This document shows positions 17,496 to 26,191 of a stretch of DNA of 64,000 bases, piece after piece (positions within the stretch are counted from its first letter, which is position 1; every line of letters starts with the position of its first letter). This DNA is from Pseudomonas sp. R76 (GTDB taxonomy: Bacteria > Pseudomonadota > Gammaproteobacteria > Pseudomonadales > Pseudomonadaceae). The position numbers were made by a program, and so were the translations under genes. The stretch spans positions 2,170,001-2,234,000 of the forward strand of contig NZ_CP019428.1 in the NCBI RefSeq assembly GCF_009834565.1, given 5' to 3'. Below the pieces are notes generated by a model. That model did not search any database. It was not told where the DNA came from and saw only the letters and a list, made by a program, of their open reading frames with translations.

Positions 17496-18392
17496 ATGTC
17501 CATGTCCACAACCGGTTTTTCCGCCTCGCAACATCAAGCCAGCACGTTGTATTTGCCACCCGGCCCTTGGGCCACGGTGCTGGATTGCCTGTGCGAGCAC
17601 TTTCCGGCGATCAGCCGAGAGCACTGGCTGGACCGCATCGCCCGCGGCCGCGTGCTGGACATCAACGGCACGCCCATCCGCCTGGACCTGGCCTATAAAG
17701 AGGGCCTGTGCATTTATTACTTTCGCGAAGTGCCGAATGAAAAAGTGATCCCGGTGCAGGAAACCATTCTGTACGCCGACGAACACCTGGTAGTGGCCGA
17801 CAAGCCGCACTTTCTGCCTGTGACGCCAGCCGGTGAGTACGTCGAACAGACGTTGCTGCGCCGCCTGATCCGTCGCATGGATAACCCCTCGCTGGTGCCT
17901 CTGCACCGCATCGACCGGCACACCGCAGGGCTGGTGTTGTTCTCGGCCAACCCGCAGAGCCGTTCGGCGTATCAACAGCTGTTTCCCACGCGGCGCATCG
18001 ACAAATTCTACGAAGCCATCGCCCCAGCCTTGCCAAACCTGACGTTTCCACTGGAGCACAAAAGCCGCCTGGTGGACGGCGAGCCGTTCTTCCGCATGCA
18101 GGAAGGGCCGGGTGTCAGCAACACTGAAACTGCCGTGGAGGTGCGCGAAAAAAATGGCGAGTTGTGGCGCTACGGCCTGTTCCCCGTGACCGGCAAGAAG
18201 CACCAGCTGCGTGTGCACATGACAGCGCTGGGGGCGAGTATCTGCAATGACCCGTTCTACCCCGAGGTGCTCAAAGACGCCGAAGACGACTACGCCAAGC
18301 CACTTAAACTACTGGCCCAAGGCGTGCGGTTTATCGACCCGGTCACCGGCGAGCAACGCGACTTTCGCAGCCAAATCACCCTCGACTGGTAA
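17496..18392 (+). CDS. RluA-family pseudouridine synthase
   Basis: A 298-residue enzyme that isomerises uridine to pseudouridine in RNA. The catalytic Asp140 sits in PLHRIDRHTAGLVLF, the family HRxDRxTSG motif (A replaces S). Other landmarks are DEHLVVADKPHFLPVTP and TGKKHQLRVHMTALG. An N-terminal S4-like segment (REHWLDRIARGRVLDING) precedes the catalytic domain. The substrate (rRNA or tRNA position) cannot be read from the sequence. A palindromic hairpin follows the stop. Confidence 0.9.
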   Translation: MSMSTTGFSASQHQASTLYLPPGPWATVLDCLCEHFPAISREHWLDRIARGRVLDINGTPIRLDLAYKEGLCIYYFREVPNEKVIPVQETILYADEHLVVADKPHFLPVTPAGEYVEQTLLRRLIRRMDNPSLVPLHRIDRHTAGLVLFSANPQSRSAYQQLFPTRRIDKFYEAIAPALPNLTFPLEHKSRLVDGEPFFRMQEGPGVSNTETAVEVREKNGELWRYGLFPVTGKKHQLRVHMTALGASICNDPFYPEVLKDAEDDYAKPLKLLAQGVRFIDPVTGEQRDFRSQITLDW

Positions 18393-18406
18393 CCCCCGGA
18401 AACGAC

Positions 18407-18429
18407 AAGGCCCGCGCGAGGCGGGCCTT
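18407..18429. terminator. Hairpin between convergent genes, probable bidirectional terminator
   Basis: AAGGCCCGC (18407-18415) pairs perfectly with GCGGGCCTT (18421-18429) around a 5-nt loop. It lies between the converging pseudouridine synthase and lipoprotein genes. Neither side has a long T tract, so termination strength is uncertain. Confidence 0.55.
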
Positions 18430-18447
18430 GGGGCAAACGCTTAAGAC

Positions 18448-18669
18448 TTACAGGTCTTTAACGGTGCGAACCTGGTCTTTGTTGATGCGGGTCTGCTTAC
18501 CGTCAAGTTGTTCGAACTCATAGAAGCCCGAAGCCTTGTCGTATTTAGGGGTGTCGACGGCCTGGATTTCGCGACCGTCATTCAGGGTGATCACTGTAGG
18601 CGAGGCGCAACCGGCGAGAGTAGCGAGGCCCAGTGCAAGCATGAGAGCGGCGATGGTCCGTTGAGTCAT
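18448..18669 (-). CDS. YgdI/YgdR-family small lipoprotein
   Basis: A 73-residue protein with a lipoprotein signal (LMLALGLATLAGCASPT; lipobox LAGC with Cys21) and an SH3-like YgdI/YgdR domain (VITLNDGREIQAVDTPKYDKASGFYEFEQLDGK). It should be anchored in the outer or inner membrane facing the periplasm. The function of the family is unknown. Confidence 0.9.
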   Translation of the reverse strand: MTQRTIAALMLALGLATLAGCASPTVITLNDGREIQAVDTPKYDKASGFYEFEQLDGKQTRINKDQVRTVKDL

Positions 18670-18748
18670 GAGTTTGTCTCCGAGAGAATTCTTTTAAATT
18701 GCTGACCGTGTGACGCGCGCGGCGTCGACAAAGTTCCTTGTGCGAGGT

Positions 18749-19351
18749 TCATTCTGACACGCCGGAGCCTGGGTGCAACAGCTCAGGTGTATTCAGGTTG
18801 GCCAGGCGTGGGTCATTCGCGGCGCATTCCAGGCCCACGCCACCCAGTTGCAGGAGAATCTTGCGCGGGCTGCGTTCACCGGCGTCCCAGGCCCGTTCTA
18901 TCTCGGTTTGCAGGTGGGTGGGGATGATGCAGATCAAGGGTTCCCAGAACTCGCCATGGCGCACCATCACCGGCAGCTCGGGATGGTGGCGCGCAGTCTC
19001 ACGCAGGTCGGTCAGCAGTCTCACATCAATGTTGGGCACGTCACACGGCAGTATCAGCAGATGCGCATGACGCGCGGCGGCCAACCCGGCGCGGATGCCG
19101 GCCAGCGGGCCGGGGAAGTCCGGGCTGTCGTCACTCACCAACTGGTCTGCGTACGGCGCATAGAGGTGGTGGTTGCGGTTGCAGGAGATGATCAGGTCAT
19201 CCGTTAGCGGCCGGGCCAGGCCCTGCAAATGCGCAATCAATGGCTGGCCGCGCCAGGGCAGCAGGCCTTTGTCCTGGCCGCCCATGCGTTGGCCACGGCC
19301 ACCGGCCAGCAACAGAATCGAACAGGGCAGGGGCGAAGAATCGAGGGACAT
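18749..19351 (-). CDS. mobA: Molybdenum cofactor guanylyltransferase MobA
   Basis: A 200-residue enzyme that links GMP from GTP to molybdopterin to give Mo-MGD. The nucleotide-binding [20 protein letters not shown] start, [25 protein letters not shown] and [11 protein letters not shown] motifs are all present. The start at 19351 is the natural beginning of the family domain; in-frame codons further upstream lie over the divergent moaB gene. It is transcribed away from moaB-moeA with 76 bp between. Confidence 0.93.
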   Translation of the reverse strand: MSLDSSPLPCSILLLAGGRGQRMGGQDKGLLPWRGQPLIAHLQGLARPLTDDLIISCNRNHHLYAPYADQLVSDDSPDFPGPLAGIRAGLAAARHAHLLILPCDVPNIDVRLLTDLRETARHHPELPVMVRHGEFWEPLICIIPTHLQTEIERAWDAGERSPRKILLQLGGVGLECAANDPRLANLNTPELLHPGSGVSE

Positions 19352-19427
19352 GGCGGTTCCGCAGCGGCAGGCAAATAGGGCCCTGTGATATAACATCGGG
19401 CTGTTCCTTCGACAACCGGACCGAGCC

Positions 19428-19967
19428 ATGAAAGCCAAGGCTGATGCGCCCTTCGTACCCCTGAATATTGCTGTGCTGACCGTCAGCGACACCCGCACCC
19501 TGGACACCGACACCTCGGGCCAGGTCTTCGTCGACCGCCTGAGCGCCGCCGGCCATAACCTGGCCGAGCGCGTGCTGCTCAAGGACGACCTCTACAAAAT
19601 TCGCGCGAAAGTTGCGCACTGGATCGCCGAAGACGTGGTGCAAGTGGTGCTGATCACTGGCGGCACCGGCTTCACCGGCCGCGACAGCACGCCCGAAGCG
19701 GTGAGCTGCCTGCTCGACAAGCACGTCGATGGTTTTGGCGAACTGTTCCGCCAGATCTCCGTGGCCGACATCGGCACCTCCACCGTGCAATCGCGCGCGC
19801 TCGCCGGCCTGGCCAATGGCACGCTGGTGTGCTGCCTGCCGGGCTCGACCAACGCGGTGCGCACCGGCTGGGACGGCATCCTCGCCGAGCAACTGGATAA
19901 CCGCCACCGCCCGTGCAACTTCGTGCCCCACTTGAAGCAGGCTGAACCCTGCGAAACTCGTGGATAA
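19428..19967 (+). CDS. moaB: Molybdenum cofactor biosynthesis protein MoaB
   Basis: A 179-residue MoaB/MogA-type protein that acts in adenylylation of molybdopterin. Diagnostic sequences are [32 protein letters not shown] (the molybdopterin-binding GGTG loop) and [17 protein letters not shown]. Its 3' end overlaps moeA by 8 bp, so the pair forms an operon. Confidence 0.94.
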   Translation: MKAKADAPFVPLNIAVLTVSDTRTLDTDTSGQVFVDRLSAAGHNLAERVLLKDDLYKIRAKVAHWIAEDVVQVVLITGGTGFTGRDSTPEAVSCLLDKHVDGFGELFRQISVADIGTSTVQSRALAGLANGTLVCCLPGSTNAVRTGWDGILAEQLDNRHRPCNFVPHLKQAEPCETRG

Positions 19968-21177
19968 GCCCGGCAAAACCGGCGCGCTGATGCCGGTGGA
20001 AGACGCGCTGCGCCAACTGCTGGACATGGCCGAAGCCGCGCCGATCCGTGAGCCCCACGTGCTGCCGCTGGCTGACTGCGATGGCCGCGTATTGGCGCAA
20101 GACCTGATCTCCACCCTTGACCTGCCGCCCTGGCCGAACAGCGCCATGGACGGCTACGCCCTGCGCCTTGCGGACTGGACAGGCGAGCCCTTGCCGGTCA
20201 GCCAACGGATCTTCGCCGGCCAGGCGCCGCAGCCGTTGGCGGCTGGCACCTGTGCGCGCATCTTCACCGGCGCACCGGTGCCCGAAGGCGCCGATTGCGT
20301 AGAGATGCAGGAAAACGCCGTGGTCCACGCCGACGAACGCGTGAGCTTTACCGAGCCGTTGCAGGCGCACCAGAACATCCGCCCACAAGGCCAGGAAACC
20401 ACCGTTGGCGAGCGGGTGTTGAACGCCGGCACGCGCCTGGGCCCAATCGAACTGGGCCTGGCCGCGTCCCTCGGCCACGACCGCCTGAGCGTGGTTCGCC
20501 GCGTGCGTGTGGCCGTGCTGTCCACCGGCGACGAGTTGATCGAGCCGGGTTTGCCGCTGGGCCCGGGACAGATCTACAACAGCAACCGCCGCGTGCTGTG
20601 CAGCTGGCTGGCGCGCATGGGCTGTGAAGTGGTTGATGCCGGGATCCTGCCGGATGACCTGGAAAAAACCCGCAAACGCCTGGCAGACCTGGGCAATGTC
20701 GACCTGATTCTGTCGACCGGCGGTGTGTCGGTGGGCGAGGCGGACTTCCTCGGCATCGCCCTGCGTGAAGAGGGCGAGCTGGCCCTGTGGAAGCTGGCGA
20801 TCAAACCCGGCAAACCGCTGACCTTCGGCCATTTTCGCGGCGTGCCGGTGATCGGCCTGCCCGGCAACCCGGCCTCGACCCTGGTGACCTTTGCGTTGTT
20901 GGCGCGGCCTTACCTGCTGCGCCGCCAAGGTGTGCAAGAGGTTGAGCCGCTGCGTTTTGAAGTGCCGGTGGGGTTCACCTGGCCCAAGCCGGGCAACCGT
21001 CGCGAGTACCTGCGCGGGCGTATCGAGCAGGGCAAGGCGATCATCTACCGCAACCAAAGCTCCGGCGTGCTGCGCAGCGCGGCATGGGCGGAAGGGTTTG
21101 TGGAGGTGCTGGAAGGGACGACGCTGGCTATTGGCGATCGGGTCAATTTCATTCCCCTGAGTGAAGTCCTGAACTGA
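19960..21177 (+). CDS. moeA: Molybdopterin molybdenumtransferase MoeA
   Basis: A 405-residue enzyme inserting molybdate into adenylylated molybdopterin. Landmarks are PPWPNSAMDGYALR, FTGAPVPEGADCVEMQE, VLSTGDELIEPG, LSTGGVSVGEADF, KPGKPLTFG and GLPGNPASTLVTF. The GTG start overlaps the moaB stop. A REPIN follows the stop codon. Confidence 0.94.
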   Translation: MDKPGKTGALMPVEDALRQLLDMAEAAPIREPHVLPLADCDGRVLAQDLISTLDLPPWPNSAMDGYALRLADWTGEPLPVSQRIFAGQAPQPLAAGTCARIFTGAPVPEGADCVEMQENAVVHADERVSFTEPLQAHQNIRPQGQETTVGERVLNAGTRLGPIELGLAASLGHDRLSVVRRVRVAVLSTGDELIEPGLPLGPGQIYNSNRRVLCSWLARMGCEVVDAGILPDDLEKTRKRLADLGNVDLILSTGGVSVGEADFLGIALREEGELALWKLAIKPGKPLTFGHFRGVPVIGLPGNPASTLVTFALLARPYLLRRQGVQEVEPLRFEVPVGFTWPKPGNRREYLRGRIEQGKAIIYRNQSSGVLRSAAWAEGFVEVLEGTTLAIGDRVNFIPLSEVLN

Positions 21178-21191
21178 CAATAGAGAACCAC

Positions 21192-21280
21192 TGTGGGAGC
21201 TGGCTTGCCTGCGATAGCGGTCTACCTGTTCCAGATAAGCAAGCTGACACACCGCTATCGCAGGCAAGCCAGCTCCCACA
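21192..21280. repeat. REPIN (inverted GTGGGAGCTGGCTTGCCTGCGATAGC arms)
   Basis: TGTGGGAGCTGGCTTGCCTG at 21192 and its inverted copy ending at 21280 flank a short variable spacer; arm pairing also extends through CGATAGCGG/CCGCTATCG. It lies between convergent moeA and the flhB-like gene. It belongs to the GCTGGC-type family seen at 42575, 49363 and 55184. Confidence 0.9.
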
Positions 21281-21306
21281 TGTGTATGCGTGAATGTCTG
21301 AGATGC

Positions 21307-21636
21307 TCAGTAATCATCCCCACGCTCAGTCACATCCCGCTCCACCGGCTCGGCATTCGGGTTGTAGCCCACCGGGAACTTGCCCTTCAGCGTCCACGCA
21401 AACGCGATAATCTCTGCCACCGTGCGGTACAACTCTTCGGGGATACTGTCGCCCAGTTCCATGCGTGCCAGCAGCTTCACCAGCTCGGCGTTCTCATAGA
21501 TCGGCACTTCATTTTCCCGCGCCAACTTCAAAATGGCTTCAGCCAGGGCGTCGTCGCCCTTGGCCGTCAAGGTCGGGGCTTGCTGGCCGTCATACTTGAG
21601 CGCAATCGCCTGGCGTGGTGGAGACGGGTTTTTCAT
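21307..21636 (-). CDS. FlhB-like cytoplasmic-domain protein (EscU/YscU/HrcU family)
   Basis: A 109-residue soluble protein equivalent to the C-terminal cytoplasmic domain of the flagellar export gate FlhB (AIALKYDGQQAPTLTAKGDDALAEAI, ENEVPIYENAELVKLLARMELGDSIPEELY). It lacks the membrane domain, and the NPTH self-cleavage site is replaced by NPSPPRQ. Pseudomonads carry such orphans; a role in export-substrate switching with the overlapping fliK-like gene is inferred. Confidence 0.88.
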   Translation of the reverse strand: MKNPSPPRQAIALKYDGQQAPTLTAKGDDALAEAILKLARENEVPIYENAELVKLLARMELGDSIPEELYRTVAEIIAFAWTLKGKFPVGYNPNAEPVERDVTERGDDY

Positions 21637-23213
21637 GCGGTTTCATCCACCCAGCGTTGTTCCAGCCCGGTTCTCGGCCCGCGAGGCGGCGTGCCGAGGT
21701 GGCAATCGAGGTCGCCGACGTTGAGGCCCGAGGTCACCAGGCGCTCGCGCAAGCTGCCCAAATGGCTTTCGATCAAACTCGCGGTATAGGGCCGCGTCGC
21801 CCACAGCTGGCTGGACAGTTTGCCCTGTGTCAGTTGCGCCTGAACCTGCAGCGGCCCCAGCGGCTCCATGTCGAATGCCAGCTCGACGCGCCAGAGCATC
21901 TGCTTGGGGTCTTTCTTGTCTTTGCGCTCCGGTTGGTCCTTGTCCGGCGCCGGCTCTTCGCGCTGGAACTTGACCTGCAACGGCACAATGTCCTGCAAGG
22001 TGCGCATGGGGATTTCCAGCTGCCAGGTGGTTTGCAAGCGGCCATCGGCGGTGGTGCCGGTTTGCTCCAGGCTCGACAGCTGGTGGCTCTGCAAGCGCGA
22101 AATCGCCCCTGCGGCCAGGCGCAGCAGGTTTTCCAGGTCGCCTTCGCCTTCCAGTTTCGCCATCAGCCGCTCGGGCAACGGGAAGCCGGCGGGTGTCTGG
22201 CGGGCGCTGACCTGGCCCAGTGTGTTCAACGGGCTGCGCACAAAATTCGGCAACACCTGGGCGAGGGTGTTGGCGGCGAGAATCGCGTTGAGGTTGGTGG
22301 CGCTGGGCAGGGCCGGCAGCAAGTCGGCGACCAGGCGCAGCAGCGCGCCTTTCATGTCCAGCGGCGGTATTTGCGGGTTTTGCCCGGCGAGTAGCTTGGC
22401 TTCAAGGAACGCGCCGCTGTTCTGAACCAGTTGCGCCAACACCTTGGGGTTGCTGACTTGGGCCAGGTCGGGCAGCGCCGCGAGCAAACGCGCGGCTGCG
22501 GCACGCAGGTCGGTGGAAGTGCTGTCGTCCGTCGGCAGGTTTTGCGCGGCGGTGAACACCACGTCCAACGAGCCTTGGCGACTTTGCTGGGTGGAGAGCT
22601 GTTGCGCGACCGCCAATTGATCCTTGAGACCGCTCAACGGCACGAAATTCAAGGTCTGCGCATTCTGAACCACCGCGCTGAGCAAGCTGCCCACCCGAAG
22701 CGGCTGTGGGCTTTCCAGCGTCAGCGTGGTGCCGGCAAGGGCGTTGTTGAGCACGGTCACCAGCGAGCGATAAATTGCCGGTTGCGTGGTGCCTTGCGGC
22801 AGCATCTGCGTGGTCAGCACCTTGGCTTGCAACAGCGTGCCCACCGGCATTTGCGTGGTATCGATGCGGGTGAGGGCAGCCACGTTGGCGCTCAAGGCTT
22901 GCTGCAAGGAAATGGTCAGGTTGCCGGTGGGCGTCTGGCTCACCGCCACGTTGCTGCCCAGCGGCAACGGCTGGGCGCTGCTGGCTTGCACCAAGGTCTG
23001 GCGGCCGCCTTCGAGGGTCAACTTCAATAACAGTTGAAACGCATCGCCGCCTTGTTTAAGCGCGATCACCTCGGCATTGACGGTTTTTCCAGGGTCGATC
23101 AGGCCGGTCTGCGGCTCCAGCAGCTTGAGCAGCTCACCGGTCGGCGGCAGCGGGGCAGGGCTGGGCGCCGGGGCGGCAGGCGGCAGCGTAGGAAGGTTGA
23201 TCTCACCGGTCAT
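21633..23213 (-). CDS. fliK: Flagellar hook-length control protein FliK-like
   Basis: A 526-residue, Pro-, Gln- and Leu-rich protein with a long low-complexity N-terminal part and a C-terminal FliK domain (WQLEIPMRTLQDIVPLQVKF ... WRVELAFDMEPLGPLQVQAQL, LRERLVTSGLNVGDLDCHLG). FliK acts as a secreted ruler and switch for flagellar export. It lies outside a flagellar gene cluster and overlaps the flhB-like gene by 4 bp, so the two probably act together. It is divergent from ccmA. Confidence 0.87.
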   Translation of the reverse strand: MTGEINLPTLPPAAPAPSPAPLPPTGELLKLLEPQTGLIDPGKTVNAEVIALKQGGDAFQLLLKLTLEGGRQTLVQASSAQPLPLGSNVAVSQTPTGNLTISLQQALSANVAALTRIDTTQMPVGTLLQAKVLTTQMLPQGTTQPAIYRSLVTVLNNALAGTTLTLESPQPLRVGSLLSAVVQNAQTLNFVPLSGLKDQLAVAQQLSTQQSRQGSLDVVFTAAQNLPTDDSTSTDLRAAAARLLAALPDLAQVSNPKVLAQLVQNSGAFLEAKLLAGQNPQIPPLDMKGALLRLVADLLPALPSATNLNAILAANTLAQVLPNFVRSPLNTLGQVSARQTPAGFPLPERLMAKLEGEGDLENLLRLAAGAISRLQSHQLSSLEQTGTTADGRLQTTWQLEIPMRTLQDIVPLQVKFQREEPAPDKDQPERKDKKDPKQMLWRVELAFDMEPLGPLQVQAQLTQGKLSSQLWATRPYTASLIESHLGSLRERLVTSGLNVGDLDCHLGTPPRGPRTGLEQRWVDETA

Positions 23214-23413
23214 CGTGCGCGTCGTCTCTGGGGAAATTGCCCTCTTTAGAGTAGGGCATCACATGTATAATGCCGCCCGTCTGCAAAGAGAGCGGTAAAA
23301 ACCTCACAACTATTTGATCCAGCTCTCTAAAATCGGTCGCCAAAGCCGTTATTGTGCTTTTCTCTATAACGGCTGCTGCACCGCCGACTTGAACCGTAAA
23401 GGCCCGCGATCTT

Positions 23414-24049
23414 TTGACCAGCCCTCTTCTTGAAGCCGTAGCGCTCTCCTGTGAACGCGACCTGCGCCTGCTGTTCGAGCACCTCGACCTGCGGCTGACG
23501 GGCGGCGACATGGTGCAGGTCAGCGGCCCCAACGGCAGCGGCAAGACCAGCCTGCTGCGCCTGCTGGCGGGGTTGATGCAGCCGACGGCCGGTGAGGTGC
23601 GACTCAACGGCAAACCCCTGACCGAGCAACGCAGCGAGCTGGCCCGCAACCTGATCTGGATCGGCCACGCCGCCGGCATCAAGGATGTGCTCACGCCGGA
23701 AGAAAACCTCAGCTGGCTCAGCGCCCTGCATCACCCGGCTTCCCGCGACGCCATCTGGCAGGCCCTGGCCGCTGTCGGCCTCAAGGGTTTCGAAGACGTG
23801 CCGTGCCACACCCTGTCGGCCGGCCAACAGCGCCGCGTGGCCCTGGCGCGTTTGTATCTGCCCGGGCCGCCGCTGTGGATTCTCGACGAGCCGTTCACCG
23901 CGCTCGACAAACAAGGCGTTGCCCAGCTCGAAGAGCACCTGGCCCAACACTGCGAGCAGGGCGGGCTGATTGTGCTCACCACGCACCACACACTGACGCG
24001 CATGCCCGCCGGTTATCGCGACCTCGACCTGGGCCGGTGGTGGGTATGA
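23414..24049 (+). CDS. ccmA: Heme exporter ATP-binding protein CcmA
   Basis: A 211-residue ABC ATPase of system I cytochrome c biogenesis. It has Walker A ([14 protein letters not shown]), signature [14 protein letters not shown] and Walker [12 protein letters not shown]. With CcmB, CcmC and CcmD it powers release of holo-CcmE. The likely start is the TTG at 23414, matching the usual N-terminus [15 protein letters not shown]. It overlaps ccmB by 4 bp. Confidence 0.94.
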   Translation: MTSPLLEAVALSCERDLRLLFEHLDLRLTGGDMVQVSGPNGSGKTSLLRLLAGLMQPTAGEVRLNGKPLTEQRSELARNLIWIGHAAGIKDVLTPEENLSWLSALHHPASRDAIWQALAAVGLKGFEDVPCHTLSAGQQRRVALARLYLPGPPLWILDEPFTALDKQGVAQLEEHLAQHCEQGGLIVLTTHHTLTRMPAGYRDLDLGRWWV

Positions 24050-24714
24050 GTGTGTTCGCCCTGCTGGTCGCCCGCGAAGCGCGGCTGTTGTGCCGCCGCC
24101 CGGCTGAATTGGCCAACCCGCTGGTGTTCTTCGCCATTGTCATCGCCCTGTTCCCGCTGGCGGTCGGTCCCGAGACTAAACTGTTGCAAACCTTGTCCCC
24201 AGGACTGGTGTGGGTAGCGGCGCTTTTATCCGTCCTGCTCTCGCTGGACGGGCTGTTTCGCAGTGATTTTGAAGACGGTTCCCTTGAACAGTGGGTCCTT
24301 TCGTCGCACCCTTTGCCACTTCTGGTACTGGCCAAGGTGCTGGCACACTGGGTTTTTTCCGGCTTGGCGCTAGTCTTGCTCTCGCCGCTGTTGGCGATGA
24401 TGCTCGGCTTGCCCGTCGAATGCCTGCCGGTATTGCTGCTGTCTCTGTTACTCGGTACGCCGGTGCTCAGCCTGTTGGGGGCGGTGGGCGCAGCGTTGAC
24501 CGTCGGTTTAAAGCGCGGCGGCCTGTTACTGGCCCTGCTGATTCTGCCTTTGTATATCCCGGTGTTGATCCTCGGCAGCGGCGCCTTGCAGGCCGCGCTC
24601 ATGGGCATGCCGGCGACCGGTTACCTCCTGTGGCTTGGCAGCCTGACCGCCCTGGCGGTAACCCTGACACCCTTTGCTATAGCGGCTGGCCTGAAGATCA
24701 GCGTCGGCGAATAA
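24046..24714 (+). CDS. ccmB: Heme exporter membrane protein CcmB
   Basis: A 222-residue inner-membrane protein with about six hydrophobic segments ([47 protein letters not shown]), the classic CcmB sequence. It is the permease partner of CcmA. The ATG overlaps the ccmA stop. The 69 bp after it hold two hairpins before ccmC. Confidence 0.94.
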   Translation: MSVFALLVAREARLLCRRPAELANPLVFFAIVIALFPLAVGPETKLLQTLSPGLVWVAALLSVLLSLDGLFRSDFEDGSLEQWVLSSHPLPLLVLAKVLAHWVFSGLALVLLSPLLAMMLGLPVECLPVLLLSLLLGTPVLSLLGAVGAALTVGLKRGGLLLALLILPLYIPVLILGSGALQAALMGMPATGYLLWLGSLTALAVTLTPFAIAAGLKISVGE

Positions 24715-24720
24715 TGAGGT

Positions 24721-24776
24721 CTGGTTAAGCGTTATTAACCAGTAAAGACCCTGAGTTTCTCGCCAAGACGAGAAAC
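24721..24776 (+). other. Two tandem perfect hairpins in the ccmB-ccmC gap
   Basis: CTGGTTAA (24721-24728) pairs with TTAACCAG (24735-24742) over a 6-nt loop; GTTTCTCG (24755-24762) pairs with CGAGAAAC (24769-24776) over a 6-nt loop. Neither is followed by a T tract, so they look like RNA-processing or stability structures rather than terminators. This is the only real gap inside the ccm operon. Confidence 0.6.
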
Positions 24777-24795
24777 CACCGTGATGGAAACAGCA

Positions 24796-25551
24796 ATGAA
24801 CTGGACCTGGTTTCACAAGCTCGGCTCGCCCAAATGGTTTTACGGCATCAGCGCCAGGCTGCTGCCGTGGTTGAGTGTCGCCGCCGTGTTGCTGATCGGC
24901 ATCGGCCTGGTCTGGGGCCTGGCCTTCGCGCCGCCGGACTACCAGCAAGGCAACAGCTTTCGCATCATTTATATCCACGTACCCGCCGCAATGCTGGCGC
25001 AGTCCTGCTACGTGATGCTGGCGGTGTGCGGCGTCGTCGGCCTGGTGTGGAAGATGAAACTGGCCGACGTCGCCCTGCAATGCGCCGCGCCCATCGGTGC
25101 GTGGATGACCGCCGTGGCGCTGGTCACCGGCGCGATCTGGGGCAAACCGACCTGGGGTTCGTGGTGGGTGTGGGACGCGCGCCTCACCTCGATGCTGATC
25201 CTGCTATTCCTGTACTTCGGCCTGATTGCGCTGGGCAACGCCATCAGCAACCGTGACAGCGCCGCCAAGGCCTGCGCGGTGCTGGCCATCGTTGGCGTGA
25301 TCAACATCCCGATCATCAAATACTCGGTGCAGTGGTGGAACACCCTGCACCAGGGCGCCACCTTCACCCTCACTGAAAAGCCGGCAATGCCCGTGGAAAT
25401 GTGGGCGCCGCTGCTGCTGATGGTGCTGGGGTTCTACTGCTTCTTCGGCGCTGTGCTGCTGATGCGCATGCGTCTGGAAGTGCTCAAGCGCGAAGCCCGC
25501 ACCAGCTGGGTCAAGGCCGAAGTGCAAAACAGCCTGGGAGCGCGTGGATGA
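24796..25551 (+). CDS. ccmC: Heme-handling protein CcmC
   Basis: A 251-residue six-helix inner-membrane protein that loads heme on CcmE. The tryptophan-rich motif [14 protein letters not shown] is present, with periplasmic His residues in IYIHVPAAM and the [11 protein letters not shown] segment. I chose ATG 24796 ([17 protein letters not shown]) because GGAAA lies 6 bp upstream; in-frame starts at 24781/24784 add a few residues. It overlaps ccmD by 4 bp. Confidence 0.94.
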   Translation: MNWTWFHKLGSPKWFYGISARLLPWLSVAAVLLIGIGLVWGLAFAPPDYQQGNSFRIIYIHVPAAMLAQSCYVMLAVCGVVGLVWKMKLADVALQCAAPIGAWMTAVALVTGAIWGKPTWGSWWVWDARLTSMLILLFLYFGLIALGNAISNRDSAAKACAVLAIVGVINIPIIKYSVQWWNTLHQGATFTLTEKPAMPVEMWAPLLLMVLGFYCFFGAVLLMRMRLEVLKREARTSWVKAEVQNSLGARG

Positions 25552-25724
25552 GCTTTAACTCTTTCAGCGAATTTCTCGCCATGGGCCATCACGGCCTGTA
25601 TGTCTGGACCGCCTATGGCATCTGCCTGGCGGTGCTGGCCCTCAACGTCGCCGCGCCGATCCTGGCCCGCAAGCGTTACCTGCAACAAGAGGCGCGTCGT
25701 TTGCGCCGGGAGACCGACAAGTGA
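25548..25724 (+). CDS. ccmD: Heme exporter small membrane protein CcmD
   Basis: A 58-residue protein with one membrane helix ([21 protein letters not shown]) and a basic C-terminal tail ([15 protein letters not shown]), the standard CcmD form. It stabilises the CcmC-CcmE complex. It overlaps ccmC and ccmE by 4 bp each. Confidence 0.92.
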   Translation: MSFNSFSEFLAMGHHGLYVWTAYGICLAVLALNVAAPILARKRYLQQEARRLRRETDK

Positions 25725-26188
25725 ATCCGCTGCGTAGAAAGCGTCTGTTAATCATCCTGGCCATCCTGGCCGGCGTCGGCATCGCGGTGACCCTGGCCCT
25801 GAGCGCCTTGCAGCAGAACATCAACCTGTTCTACACCCCGACCCAAATCGCCAATGGCGAAGCGCCGGTGGACACGCGCATCCGCGCCGGCGGCATGGTC
25901 GAGAAGGGCTCGCTGAAACGTTCCGGTGATTCCCTGGACGTCACCTTTGTGGTCACCGACTTCAACAAGGCCGTGACCATCACTTATCGCGGCATCCTCC
26001 CGGACCTGTTTCGCGAAGGCCAGGGCATCGTCGCCCTGGGCAAGCTGAATGCGGACGGCGTAGTGGTCGCCGACGAAGTGCTGGCCAAGCACGATGAGAA
26101 ATACATGCCGCCCGAGGTCACCAAGGCCCTCAAAGACAGCGGCCAATCGGCCCCTGGCTCAAATGCACAGCCTGCCAAGGAGGGCTAA
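25721..26188 (+). CDS. ccmE: Heme chaperone CcmE
   Basis: A 155-residue protein with an N-terminal membrane anchor ([20 protein letters not shown]) and a periplasmic OB-fold. The covalent heme-binding His lies in the canonical [10 protein letters not shown] motif. It carries heme from CcmC to CcmF. The GTG start overlaps the ccmD stop. Confidence 0.95.
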   Translation: MNPLRRKRLLIILAILAGVGIAVTLALSALQQNINLFYTPTQIANGEAPVDTRIRAGGMVEKGSLKRSGDSLDVTFVVTDFNKAVTITYRGILPDLFREGQGIVALGKLNADGVVVADEVLAKHDEKYMPPEVTKALKDSGQSAPGSNAQPAKEG

Positions 26189-26191
26189 GCC

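Noticed and set aside
18670..18748. Search for tRNA or small RNA genes in short gaps
   Set aside because: No cloverleaf, CCA end or promoter-terminator pair was found here or in the other short intergenic regions, apart from the 31.3-31.8 kb locus.
19672..21279. Minus-strand open frame of 535 codons across moaB and moeA
   Set aside because: It is a compositional shadow of moaB-moeA, and its start lies in a REPIN.
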